64,000 nt of DNA from Acanthosepion lycidas (taxonomy: Eukaryota; Mollusca; Cephalopoda; Sepiida; Sepiidae). Positions 26,901 to 38,897 of this stretch are shown here, piece by piece (positions within the stretch are counted from its first letter, which is position 1; each line of letters opens with the position of its first letter). The notes under the pieces are model-generated. The model was given only the letters and a program-made list of their open reading frames with translations, was not told the DNA's origin and did not search any database. A program made the translations under genes and the position numbers. The stretch covers positions 14,919,889 to 14,983,888 of the forward strand of contig OZ010577.1 in the NCBI GenBank assembly GCA_963932145.1. Direction: 5' to 3'.

Positions 26901-29900
26901 TCATATAACAGGGATTTCCTTGAAAACTGTGTGGACGCAAAATGGGTGATCGCTGTATGTTTCTCTCCTACCGTGCGTTCTATTTACCTTTACATTCTTG
27001 CATTTCACTTTGTGAACAGGCAAGAGCCTCCTCTAAAACCGGCTTACAATTATTTTTCATTCGAACTCATACAGTGAGCGTAGCATGCAAAGGATACTAT
27101 TCATATAACAGGGATTTCCTTGAAAAACTGTGTGGACGCAAAGTGGGTGATCGCTGTATGTTTCTCTCCTGCCGTGCGTTCTATTTACCTTTACATTCTT
27201 TCATTTAACTTTATGAACACGCAAGAGCCTCCTCTAAAACCGGCTTACAATTATTTTTCATTCGAACTCATACAGTTAGCGTAGCATGCAAAGGATACTA
27301 TTTATATAACAGGGATTTCCTTGAAAAACTGTGTGGACGCAAAATGGGTGATCGCTGTATGTTTCTCTCCTACCGTGCGTTCTATTTACCTTTACATTCT
27401 TTCATTCCACTTTATGAACAGGCAAGGGCCTCCTCTAAAACCGGCTTACAATTATATTTCATTCGAACTCATACAGTGAGCGTAGCATGCAAAGGTTACG
27501 ACTCACGTAACAGGGATTTCCTTGAAAAACTGTGTGGACGCAAAGTGGGTGATAGCTGTATGTTTCTCTCCTGTCGTGCGTTCTATTTACCTTTACATTC
27601 TTTCATTTCACTTTATGAACAGGCAAGGGCCTCCTCTAAAACCGGCTTACAATTATTTTTCATTCGAACTCATACAGTGAGCGTAGCATGCAAAGGTTAC
27701 GACTCACGTAACAGGGATTTCCTTGAAAAACTCTGTGGACTCAAAGTGGGTGATCGCTGTATGTTTCTCTCCTGCCGTGCGTTCTATTTACCTTTACATT
27801 CTTTCATTTCACTTTATGAACAGGCAAGAGCCTCCTCTAAAACCGGCTTACAATTATTTTTCATTCGAACTCATACAGTGAGCGTAGCATGCAAAGGTTA
27901 CGACTCACGTAACAGGGATTTCCTTGAAAAACTGTGTGGACGCAAAATGGGTGATCGCTGTATGTTTCTCTCCTGTCGTGCGTTCTATTTACCTTTACAT
28001 TCTTTCATTTCACTTTATGAACAGGCAAGAGCCTCCTCTAAAGCCGGCTTACAATTATTTTTCATTCGAACTCATACAGTGAGCGTAGCATGCAAAGGTT
28101 ACGACTCACGTAACAGGGATTTCCTTGAAAATCTGTGTGGACGCAAAATGGGTGATCGCTGTATGTTTCTCTCCTACCGTGCGTTCTATTTACCTTTACA
28201 TTCTTTCATTCCACTTTATGAACAGGCAAGGGCCTCCTCTAAAACCGGCTTACAATTATATTTCATTCGAACTCATACAGTGAGCGTAGCATGCAAAGGT
28301 TACGACTCACGTAACAGGGATTTCCTTGAAAAACTGTGTGGACGCAAAGTGGGTGATAGCTGTATGTTTCTCTCCTGTCGTGCGTTCTATTTACCTTTAC
28401 ATTCTTTCATTTCACTTTATGAACAGGCAAGGGCCTCCTCTAAAACCGGCTTACAATTATTTTTCATTCGAACTCATACAGTGAGCGTAGCATGCAAAGG
28501 GTACTATTCATATAACAGGGATTTCCTTGAAAAACTGTGTGGACGCAAAATGGGTGATGGCTGTAAGTTTCTCTCCTGCCGTGCGTTCTATTTACCTTTA
28601 CATTCTTTCATTTCACTTTATGAACAGGCAAGAGCCTCCTCTAAAACCGGCTTACAATTATTTTTCATTCGAACTCATACAGTGAGCGTAGCATGCAAAG
28701 GATACTATTCATATAACAGGGATTTCCTTGAAAACTGTGTGGACGCAAAATGGGTGATCGCTGTATGTTTCTCTCCTACCGTGCGTTCTATTTACCTTTA
28801 CATTCTTGCATTTCACTTTGTGAACAGGCAAGAGCCTCCTCTAAAACCGGCTTAAAATTATTTTTCATTCGAACTCATACAGTGAGCGTAGCATGCAAAG
28901 GTTACGACTCACGTAACAGGGATTTCCTTGAAAAACTGTGTGGACGCAAAGTGGGTGATCGCTGTATGTTTCTCTCCTGCCGTGAGTTCTATTTACCTTT
29001 ACATTCTTTCATTTCACTTTATGAACAGGCAAGGGCCTCCTCTAAAACCGGCTTACAATTATTTTTCATTCGAACTCATACAGTGAGCGTAGCATGCAAA
29101 GGATACTATTCATATAACAGGGATTTCTTTGAAAAACTGTGTGGACGCAAAGTGGGTGATCGCTGTATGTTTCTTTCCTGCCGTGCGTTCTATTTACCTT
29201 TACATTCTTTCATTTAACTTTATGAACACGCAAGAGCCTCCTCTAAAACCGGCTTACAATTATTTTTCATTCGAACTCATACAGTTAGCGTAGCATGCAA
29301 AGGATACTATTTATATAACAGGGATTTCCTTGAAAAACTGTGTGGACGCAAAATGGGTGATCGCTGTATGTTTCTCTCCTACCGTGCGTTCTATTTACCT
29401 TTACATTCTTTCATTTCACTTTATGAACAGGCAAGGGCCTCCTCTAAAACCGGCTTACAATTATTTTTCATTCGAACTCATACAGTGAGCGTAGCATGCA
29501 AAGGTTACGACTCACGTAACAGGGATTTCCTTGAAAAACTCTGTGGACTCAAAGTGGGTGATCGCTGTATGTTTCTCTCCTGCCGTGCGTTCTATTTACC
29601 TTTACATTCTTTCATTTCACTTTATGAACAGGCAAGAGCCTCCTCTAAAACCGGCTTACAATTATTTTTCATTCGAACTCATACAGTGAGCGTAGCATGC
29701 AAAGGTTACGACTCACGTAACAGGGATTTCCTTGAAAATCTGTGTGGACGCAAAATGGGTGATCGCTGTATGTTTCTCTCCTACCGTGCGTTCTATTTAC
29801 CTTTACATTCTTTCATTCCACTTTATGAACAGGCAAGGGCCTCCTCTAAAACCGGCTTACAATTATATTTCATTCGAACTCATACAGTGAGCGTAGCATG

Positions 29901-30300
29901 CAAAGGTTACGACTCACGTAACAGGGATTTCCTTGAAAAACTGTGTGGACGCAAAGTGGGTGATAGCTGTATGTTTCTCTCCTGTCGTGCGTTCTATTTA
30001 CCTTTACATTCTTTCATTTCACTTTATGAACAGGCAAGGGCCTCCTCTAAAACCGGCTTACAATTATTTTTCATTCGAACTCATACAGTGAGCGTAGCAT
30101 GCAAAGGGTACTATTCATATAACAGGGATTTCCTTGAAAAACTGTGTGGACGCAAAATGGGTGATGGCTGTAAGTTTCTCTCCTGCCGTGCGTTCTATTT
30201 ACCTTTACATTCTTTCATTTCACTTTATGAACAGGCAAGAGCCTCCTCTAAAACCGGCTTACAATTATTTTTCATTCGAACTCATACAGTGAGCGTAGCA
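20901..30300 (+). repeat. Cassette-shuffled HOR zone
   Basis: A group of neighbouring marked units is repeated at changing spacings. The marker CTTGCATTTC followed by CTTTGTGAAC occurs at 21,371, 25,390, 26,997 and 28,805 (steps of 4,019, 1,607 and 1,808 bp). ATATAGTGAG occurs at 21,041, 24,659, 25,061 and 26,668. Other markers are GATAGCTG, TTATATTTC, ATTCCACTT, GCAGGCAAAGG and CAGTTAGCG. The 1-bp deletion CTTGAAAACTG is shared by the copies at about 25,316, 26,922 and 28,731 but absent at 21,298, so those three descend from one deleted ancestor. Confidence 0.8.
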
Positions 30301-33300
30301 GGCAAAGGTTACGACTCACGTAACAGATATTTCCTTGAAAAACTGTGTGGACGCAAAGTGGGTGATCGCTGTATGTTTCTCTCCTGCCGTGCGTTCTATT
30401 TACCTTTACATTCTTTCATTTCACTTTATGAACAGGCAAGAGCCTCCTCTAAAACCGGCTTACAATTATTTTTCATTCGAACTCATACAGTGAGCGTAGC
30501 ATGCAAAGGTTACGACTCACGTAACAGGGATTTCCTTGAAAAACTGTGTGGACGCAAAATGGGTGATCGCTGTATGTTTCTCTCCTGCCGTGCGTTCTAT
30601 TTACCTTTACATTCTTTCATTTCACTTTATGAACAGGCAAGAGCCTCCTCTAAAACCGGCTTACAATTATTTTTCATTCGAACTCATACAGTGAGCGTAG
30701 CATGCAAAGGATACTATTCATATAACAGGGATTTCCTTGAAAAACTGTGTGGACGCAAAATGGGTGATCGCTGTATGTTTCTCTCCTACCGTGCGTTCTA
30801 TTTACCTTTACATTCTTTCATTTCACTTTGTGAACAGGCAAGAGCCTCTTCTAAAACCGGCTTAAAATTATTTTTCATTCGAACTCATACAGTGAGCGTA
30901 GCATGCAAAGGTTACGACTCACGTAACAGGGATTTCCTTGAAAAACTGTGTGGACGCAAAGTGGGTGATCGCTGTATGTTTCTCTCCTGCCGTGAGTTCT
31001 ATTTACCTTTACATTCTTTCAGTTCACTTTATGAACAGGCAAGAGCCTCCTCTAAAACGGGCCTACAATTATTTTTCATTCGAACTCATACAGTAAGCGT
31101 AACATGCAAAGGTTATGACTCACGTAACAGGGATTTCCTTGAAAAACTGTGTGGACGCAAAATGGGTGATCGCTGTATGTTTCTCTCCTAACGTGCGTTC
31201 TATTTACCTTTACATTCTTTCATTTCACTTTATGAACAGGCAAGGGTCTCCTCAAAAACCGGCTTACAATTATTTTTCATTCGAACTCATACAGTGAGCG
31301 TAGCATGCGAAGGATACTATTCATATAACAGGGATTTCCTTGAAAAACTGTGTGGAAGCAAAATGGGTGATCGCTGTATGTTTCTCTCCTGCCGTGCGTT
31401 CTATTTACCTTTACATTCTTTCATTTCACTTTATGAACAGGCAAGTGCCTCCTCTAAAACCGGCTTACAATTATTTTTCATTCGAACTCATACAGTGAGC
31501 GTAGCATGCAAAGTTTACGACTCACGTAACAGGGATTTCCTTGAAAAACTGTGTGGACGCAAAATGGGTGATCGCTGTATGTTTCTCTCCTAACGTGCGT
31601 TCTATTTACCTTTACATTCTTTCATTTAACTTTATGAACAGGCAAGGGCCTCCTCTAAAACCGGCTTACAATTATTTTTCATTCGAACTCATACAGTGAG
31701 CGTAGCATGCAATGTTTCCGACTCACGTAACAGGGATTTCCTTGAAAAACTGTGTGGACGCAAAATGGGTGATCGCTGTATGTTTCTCTCCTGTCGTGCG
31801 TTCTATTTAACTTTACATTCTTTCATTTCACTTTATGAACAGGCAAGAGCCTCCTCTAAAACCGGCTTACAATTATTTTTCATTCGAACTCATACAGTGA
31901 GCGTAGCATGCAAAGGATGCTATTCATATAACAGGGATTTCCTTGAAAAACTGTGTGGACGCAAAATGGGTGATCGCTGTATGTTTCTCTCCTGCCGTGC
32001 GTTCTATTTACCTTTACATTCTTTCATTTCATTTTGTGAACAGGCCAGAGCCTCCTCTAAAACCGGCTTAAAATTATTTTTCATTCGAACTCATACAGTG
32101 AGCGTAGCATGCAAAGTTTACGACTCACGTAACAGGGATTTCCTTGAAAAACTGTGTGGACGCAAAATGGGTGATCGCTGTATGTTTCTCTCCTGTCGTG
32201 CGTTCTATTTAACTTTACATTCTTTCATTTCACTTTATGAACAGGCAAGAGCCTCCTCTAAAACCGGCTTACAATTATTTTTCATTCGAACTCATACAGT
32301 GAGCGTAGCATGCAAAGGATGCTATTCATATATCAGGGATTTCCTTGAAAAACTGTGTGGACGCAAAATGGGTGATCGCTGTATGTTTCTCTCCTGCCGT
32401 GCGTTCTATTTACCTTTACATTCTTTCATTTCACTTTATGAACAGGCAAGAGCCTCCTCTAAAACCGGCTTACAATTATTTTTCATTCGAACTCATACAG
32501 TGAGCGTAGCATGCAAAGGTTACGACTCACGTAACAGGGATTTCCTTGAAAAACTGTGTGGACGCAAAATGGGTGATCGCTGTATGTTTCTCTCCTGTCG
32601 TGCGTTCTATTTAACTTTACATCCTTTCATTTCACTTTATGAACAGGCAAGAGCCTCCTCTAAAACCGGCTTACAATTATTTTTCATTCGAACTCATACA
32701 GTGAGCGTAGCATGCAAAGGATGCTATTCATATAACAGGGATTTCCTTGAAAAACTGTGTGGACGCAAAATGGGTGATCGCTGTATGTTTCTCTCCTGCC
32801 GTGCGTTCTATTTACCTTTACATTCTTTCATTTCACTTTGTGAACAGGCAAGAGCCTCCTCTAAAACCGGCTTAAAATTATTTTTCATTCGAACTCATAC
32901 AGTGAGCGTAGCATGCAAAGGTTACGACTCACGTAACAGGGATTTCCTTGAAAAACTGTGTGGACGCAAAGTGGGTGATCGCTGTATGTTTCTCTCCTGC
33001 CGTGAGTTCTATTTACCTTTACATTCTTTCAGTTCACTTTATGAACAGGCAAGAGCCTCCTCTAAAACGGGCCTACAATTATTTTTCATTCGAACTCATA
33101 CAGTGAGCGTAGCATGCGAAGGATACTATTCATATAACAGGGATTTCCTTGAAAAACTGTGTGGAAGCAAAATGGGTGATCGCTGTATGTTTCTCTCCTG
33201 CCGTGCGTTCTATTTACCTTTACATTCTTTCATTTCACTTTATGAACAGGCAAGAGCCTCCTCTCAAACCGGCTTACAATTATTTTTCATTCGAACTCAT

Positions 33301-35045
33301 ACAGTGAGCGTAGCATGCAAAGTTTACGACTCACGTAACAGGGATTTCCTTGAAAAACTGTGTGGACGCAAAATGGGTGATCGCTGTATGTTTCTCTCCT
33401 AACGTGCGTTCTATTTAACTTTACATTCTTTCATTTCACTTTATGAACAGGCAAGGGTCTCCTCTAAAACCGGCTTACAATTATTTTTCATTCGAACTCA
33501 TACAGTGAGCGTAGCATGCGAAGGATACTATTCATATAACAGGGATTTCCTTGAAAAATTGTGTGGAAGCAAAATGGGTGATCGCTGTATGTTTCTCTCC
33601 TGCCGTGCGTTCTATTTACCTTTACATTCTTTCATTTCACTTTATGAACAGGCAAGAGCCTCCTCTAAAACCGGCTTACAATTATTTTTCATTCGAACTC
33701 ATACAGTGAGCGTAGCATGCAAAGTTTACGACTCACGTAACAGGGATTTCCTTGAAAAACTGTGTGGACTCAAAATGGGTGATCGCTGTATGTTTCTCTC
33801 CTGTCGTGCGTTCTATTTAACTTTACATTCTTTCATTTCACTTTATGAACAGGCAAGAGCCTCCTCTAAAACCGGCTTACAATTATTTTTCATTCGAACT
33901 CATACAGTGAGCGTAGCATGCAAAGGATGGTATTCATATAACAGGGATTTCCTTGAAAAACTGTGTGGACGCAAAATGGGTGATCGCTGTATGTTTCTCT
34001 CCTGCCGTGCGTTCTATTTACCTTTACATTCTTTCATTTCACTTTATGAACAGGCAAGGGTCTCCTCAAAAACCGGCTTACATTTATTTTTCATTCGAAC
34101 TCATACAGTGAGCGTAGCATGCGAAGGATACTATTCATATAACAGGGATTTCCTTGAAAAACTGTGTGGAAGCAAAATGGGTGATCGCTGTATGTTTCTC
34201 TCCTGCCGTGCGTTCTATTTACCTTTACATTCTTTCATTTCACTTTATGAACAGGCAAGAGCCTCCTCTAAAAGCGGCTTACAATTATTTTTCATTCGAA
34301 CTCATACAGTGAGCGTAGCATGCAAAGTTTACGACTCACGTAACAGGGATTTCCTTGAAAAACTGTGTGGACGCAAAATGGGTGATCGCTGTATGTTTCT
34401 CTCCTGCCGTGCGTTCTATTTACCTTTACATTCTTTCATTTCACTTTATGAACAGGCAAGAGCCTCCTCTAAAACCGGCTTACAATTATTTTTCATTCGA
34501 ACTCATACAGTGAGCGTAGCATGCAAAGGTTACGACTCACTTAACAGGGATTTCCTTGAAAAACTGTGTGGACGCAAAATGGGTGATCGCTGTATGTTTC
34601 TCTCCTGTCGTGCGTTCTATTTAACTTTACATTCTTTCATTTCACTTTATGAACAGGCAAGAGCCTCCTCTAAAACCGGCGTACAATTATTTTTCATTCG
34701 AACTCATACAGTGAGCGTAGCATGCAAAGGATGCTATTCATATAACAGGGATTTCCTTGAAAAACTGTGTGGACGCAAAATGGGTGATCGCTGTATGTTT
34801 CTCTCCTGCCGTGCGTTCTATTTACCTTTACATTCTTTCATTTCATTTTGTGAACAGGCAAGAGCCTCCTCTAAAACCGGCTTAAAATTATTTTTCATTC
34901 GAACTCATACAGTGAGCGTAGCATGCAAAGTTTACGACTCACGTAACAGGGATTTCCTTGAAAAAATGTGTGGACGCAAAATGGGTGATCGCTGTATGTT
35001 TCTCTCCTGTCGTGCGTTCTATTTAACTTTACATTCTTTCATTTC
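30301..35045 (+). repeat. GGAAGC / GTTTAC cassette zone
   Basis: A two-unit cassette has GCGAAGGATAC with TGTGGAAGCA in one unit and GCAAAGTTTACG in the next. TGTGGAAGCA lies at 31,351, 33,160, 33,562 and 34,165, that is 9, 2 and 3 units apart. Companion markers are TTTAACTTTAC in place of TTTACCTTTAC, GGATGCTATTC and TCCTAACG (stop at about 31,189, 31,591 and 33,401). The register is unbroken here: I see no indel between about 28,731 and 35,353. A degraded GGAAGC unit also appears at 36,976. Confidence 0.78.
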
Positions 35046-37253
35046 ACTTTATGAACAGGCAAGAGCCTCCTCTAAAACCGGCTTACAATTATTTTTCATT
35101 CGAACTCATACAGTGAGCGTAGCATGCAAAGGATACTATTCATATAACAGGGATTGCCTTGAAAAACTGTGTGGACGCAAAATGGGTGATCGCTGTATGT
35201 TTCTCTCCTGCCGTGCGTTATATTTACATTTACTTTCTTTCATTTAACTTTATGAACAGGCAAGAGCCTCCTCTAAAACCGGCTTACAATTATTTTTCAT
35301 TCGAACTCATACAGTGAGCGTAGCATGCAAAGGTTACGACTCACGTAACAGTGAGTCCTTGAAAAACTGTGTGGACGCAAAATGGGTGATCGCTGTATGT
35401 TTCTCTCCTGCCGTGCGTTCTATTTACATTTACTTTCTTTCATTTCACTTTATGAACAGGCAAGATCCTCCTCTAAAACCGGCTTACAATTATTTTTCAT
35501 TCGAACTCATACAGTGAGCGTAGCATGCAAAGGTTACGACTCACGTAACAGGGATTTCCTTGAAAAACTGTGTGGACGCATAGTGGGTGATCGCTGTATG
35601 TTTCTCTCCTGCCGTGCGTTCTATTTACCTTTAAATTCTTACATTTCACTTTATGAACAGGCAAGAGCCTCCTCTAAAACCGGCTTACAATTATTTTTCA
35701 TTCGAACTCATACAGTGAGCGTAGCATGCAAAGGATAATATTCATATAACAGGGATTTCCTTGAAAAACTGTGTGGACGCAAAGTGGGTGATCGCTGTAT
35801 GTTTCTCTCCTGCCGTGCGTTCTATTTACCTTTACATTCTTTCATTTCACTTTATGAACAGGCAAGAACCTCCTCTAAAACCGGCTTACAATTATTTTTC
35901 ATTCGAACATACAGTGAGCGTAGCATGCAAAGGATACTATTCATATAACAGGGATTTCCTTGAAAAACTGTGTGGACGCAAAATGGGTGATCTCTCTATG
36001 TTTCTCTCCTGCCGTGCGTTCTATTTACATTTACATTCTTTCATTTCACTTTATGAACAGGCAAGAGCCTCCTCTAAAACGGGCTTACAATTATTTTTCA
36101 TTCGAACTCATACAGTGAGCGTAGCATGCAAAGGTTACGACTCACGTAACAGGGATTTCCTTGAAAATCTGTGTTGACGCAAAATGGGTGATCGCTGTAT
36201 GTTTCTCTCCTGCCGTGCGTTCTATTTACCTTTACATTCTTTCATTTAACTTTATGAACAGGCAAGAGCCTCCTCTAAAAGCTGCTTACAATTATTTTTC
36301 ATTCAAATTGATACAGTGAGCGTAGCATGCAAAGGTTACGACTCACGTAACAGGGATTTCCTTGAAAAACTGTGTGGACGCAAAGTGGGAGATCGCTGTA
36401 TGTTTCTCTCCTGCCGTGCGTTCCATTTACCTTTACATTCTTTCATTTAACTTTATGAACAGTCAAGAGGCTCCTCTAAAAGCTGCTTACAATTATTTTT
36501 CATTCGGACTCATACAGTGAGCGTAGCATGCAAAGGTTACGACTCACGTAACAGGGATTTCCTTGAAAAACTGTGTGGACGCAAAGTGGGTGATCGCTGT
36601 ATGTTTCTCTCCTGCCGTGCGTTCTATTTACCTTTACATTCTTTCATTTCACTTTATGAACAGGCAAGAGCCTCCTCTAAAACCGGCTTACAATTATTTT
36701 TCATTCGAACTCATACAGTGGGCGTAGCATGCGAAGGATACTATTCATATAACAGGGATTTCCTTGAAAAACTGTGTGGACGCAAAATGGGTGATCGCTG
36801 TATGTTTCTCTCCTGCCGTGCGTTCTATTTACCTTTACATTCTTTCATTTCACTTTATGAACAGGCAAGAGCCTCCTCTAAAACCGGCTTACAATTATTT
36901 TTCATTCGAACTCATACAGTGAGCGTAGCATGCAAAGGATACTAATCATATAACAGGGATTTCCTTGAAAAACTGTGTGGAAGCAAAATTGGTGATCGCT
37001 GTATGTTTCTCCCCTGCCTTGCGTTCTATTTACCTTTACATTCTTTCATTTAACTTTATGAACAGGCAAGAGCCTCCTCTAAAAGCTGCTTACAATTATT
37101 TTTCATTCGAACTCATACAGTGAGCGTAGCATGCAAAGATTACGACTCACGCAACAGGGATTTCCTTGAAAAACTGTGTGGACGCAAAATGGGTGATCGC
37201 TGTATGTTTCTCTCCTGCCGTGCGTTCTATTTACCTATACATTCTTTCATTTA
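35046..37253 (+). repeat. 11-unit (2,208 bp) HOR, first copy
   Basis: Private variants repeat after 2,208 bp, which is 11 units minus 3 deleted bases. GGATTGCC is at 35,151 and 37,359, the CAGTGAGTCC deletion near 35,353 and 37,561, and the odd CAAATTGATACAG at 36,304 and 38,512. The left edge falls just after 35,045, because the preceding base pattern is TTTCAC here and TTTAAC in the second copy. A 2-bp deletion at about 35,908 (CGAACATACAG) matches one at about 38,116 (CGAACTTACAG). Confidence 0.88.
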
Positions 37254-38897
37254 ACTTTATGAACAGGCAAGAGCCTCCTCTAAAACCGGCTTACAATTAT
37301 TTTTCATTCGAACTCATACAGTGAGCGTAGCATGCAAAGGATACTATTCATATAACAGGGATTGCCTTGAAAAACTGTGTGGACGCAAAATGGGTGATCG
37401 CTGTATGTTTCTCTCCTGCCGTGCGTTATATTTACATTTACTTTCTTTCATTTAACTTTATGAACAGGCAAGAGCCTCCTCTAAAACCGGCTTACAATTA
37501 TTTTTCATTCGAACTCATACAGTGAGCGTAGCATGCAAAGGTTACGACTCACGTAACAGTGAGTCCTTGAAAAACTGTGTGGACGCAAAATGGGTGATCG
37601 CTGTATGTTTCTCTCCTGCCGTGCGTTCTATTTACATTTACTTTCTTTCATTTCACTTTATGAACAGGCAAGATCCTCCTCTAAAACCGGCTTACAATTA
37701 TTTTTCATTCGAACTCATACAGTGAGCGTAGCATGCAAAGGTTACGACTCACGTAACAGGGATTTCCTTGAAAAACTGTGTGGACGCATAGTGGGTGATC
37801 GCTGTATGTTTCTCTCCTGCCGTGCGTTCTATTTACCTTTAAATTCTTACATTTCACTTTATGAACAGGCAAGAGCCTCCTCTAAAACCGGCTTACAATT
37901 ATTTTTCATTCGAACTCATACAGTGAGCGTAGCATGCAAAGGATAATATTCATATAACAGGGATTTCCTTGAAAAACTGTGTGGACGCAAAGTGGGTGAT
38001 CGCGGTATGTTTCTCTCCTGCCGTGCGTTCTATTTACCTTTACATTCTTTCATTTCACTTTATGAACAGGCAAGAACCTCCTCTAAAACCGGCTTACAAT
38101 TATTTTTCATTCGAACTTACAGTGAGCGTAGCATGCAAAGGATACTATTCATATAACAGGGATTTCCTTGAAAAACTGTGTGGACGCAAAATGGGTGATC
38201 TCTGTATGTTTCTCTCCTGCCGTGCGTTCTATTTACATTTACATTCTTTCATTTCACTTTATGAACAGGCAAGAGCCTCCTCTAAAACCGGCTTACAATT
38301 ATTTTTCATTCGAAGTCATACAGTGAGCGTAGCATGCAAAGGTTACGACTCACGTAACAGGGATTTCCTTGAAAATCTGTGTTGACGCAAAATGGGTGAT
38401 CGCTGTATGTTTCTCTCCTGCCGTGCGTTCTATTTACCTTTACATTCTTTCATTTAACTTTATGAACAGGCAAGAGCCTCCTCTAAAAGCTGCTTACAAT
38501 TATTTTTCATTCAAATTGATACAGTGAGCGTAGCATGCAAAGGTTACGACTCACGTAACAGGGATTTCCTTGAAAAACTGTGTGGACGCAAAGTGGGAGA
38601 TCGCTGTATGTTTCTCTCCTGCCGTGCGTTCTATTTACCTTTACATTCTTTCATTTAACTTTATGAACAGTCAAGAGGCTCCTCTAAAAGCTGCTTACAA
38701 TTATTTTTCATTCGGACTCATACAGTGAGCGTAGCATGCAAAGGTTACGACTCACGTAACAGGGATTTCCTTGAAAAACTGTGTGGACGCAAAGTGGGTG
38801 ATCGCTGTATGTTTCTCTCCTGCCGTGCGTTCTATTTACCTTTACATTCTTTCATTTCACTTTATGAACAGGCAAGAGCCTCCTCTAAAACCGGCTT
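37254..38897 (+). repeat. 11-unit HOR, second copy (partial)
   Basis: This matches 35,046-36,689 base for base apart from a few substitutions (for example GATCGCGG near 38,003 and CGAAGTC near 38,313). The match stops at 38,898, where GGCTTAAAATT replaces GGCTTACAATT. From about 38,500 on, the same sequence also belongs to the left end of the 31-unit duplication, so the CAAATTGATACAG unit exists in three copies: 36,304, 38,512 and 44,741. Confidence 0.86.
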
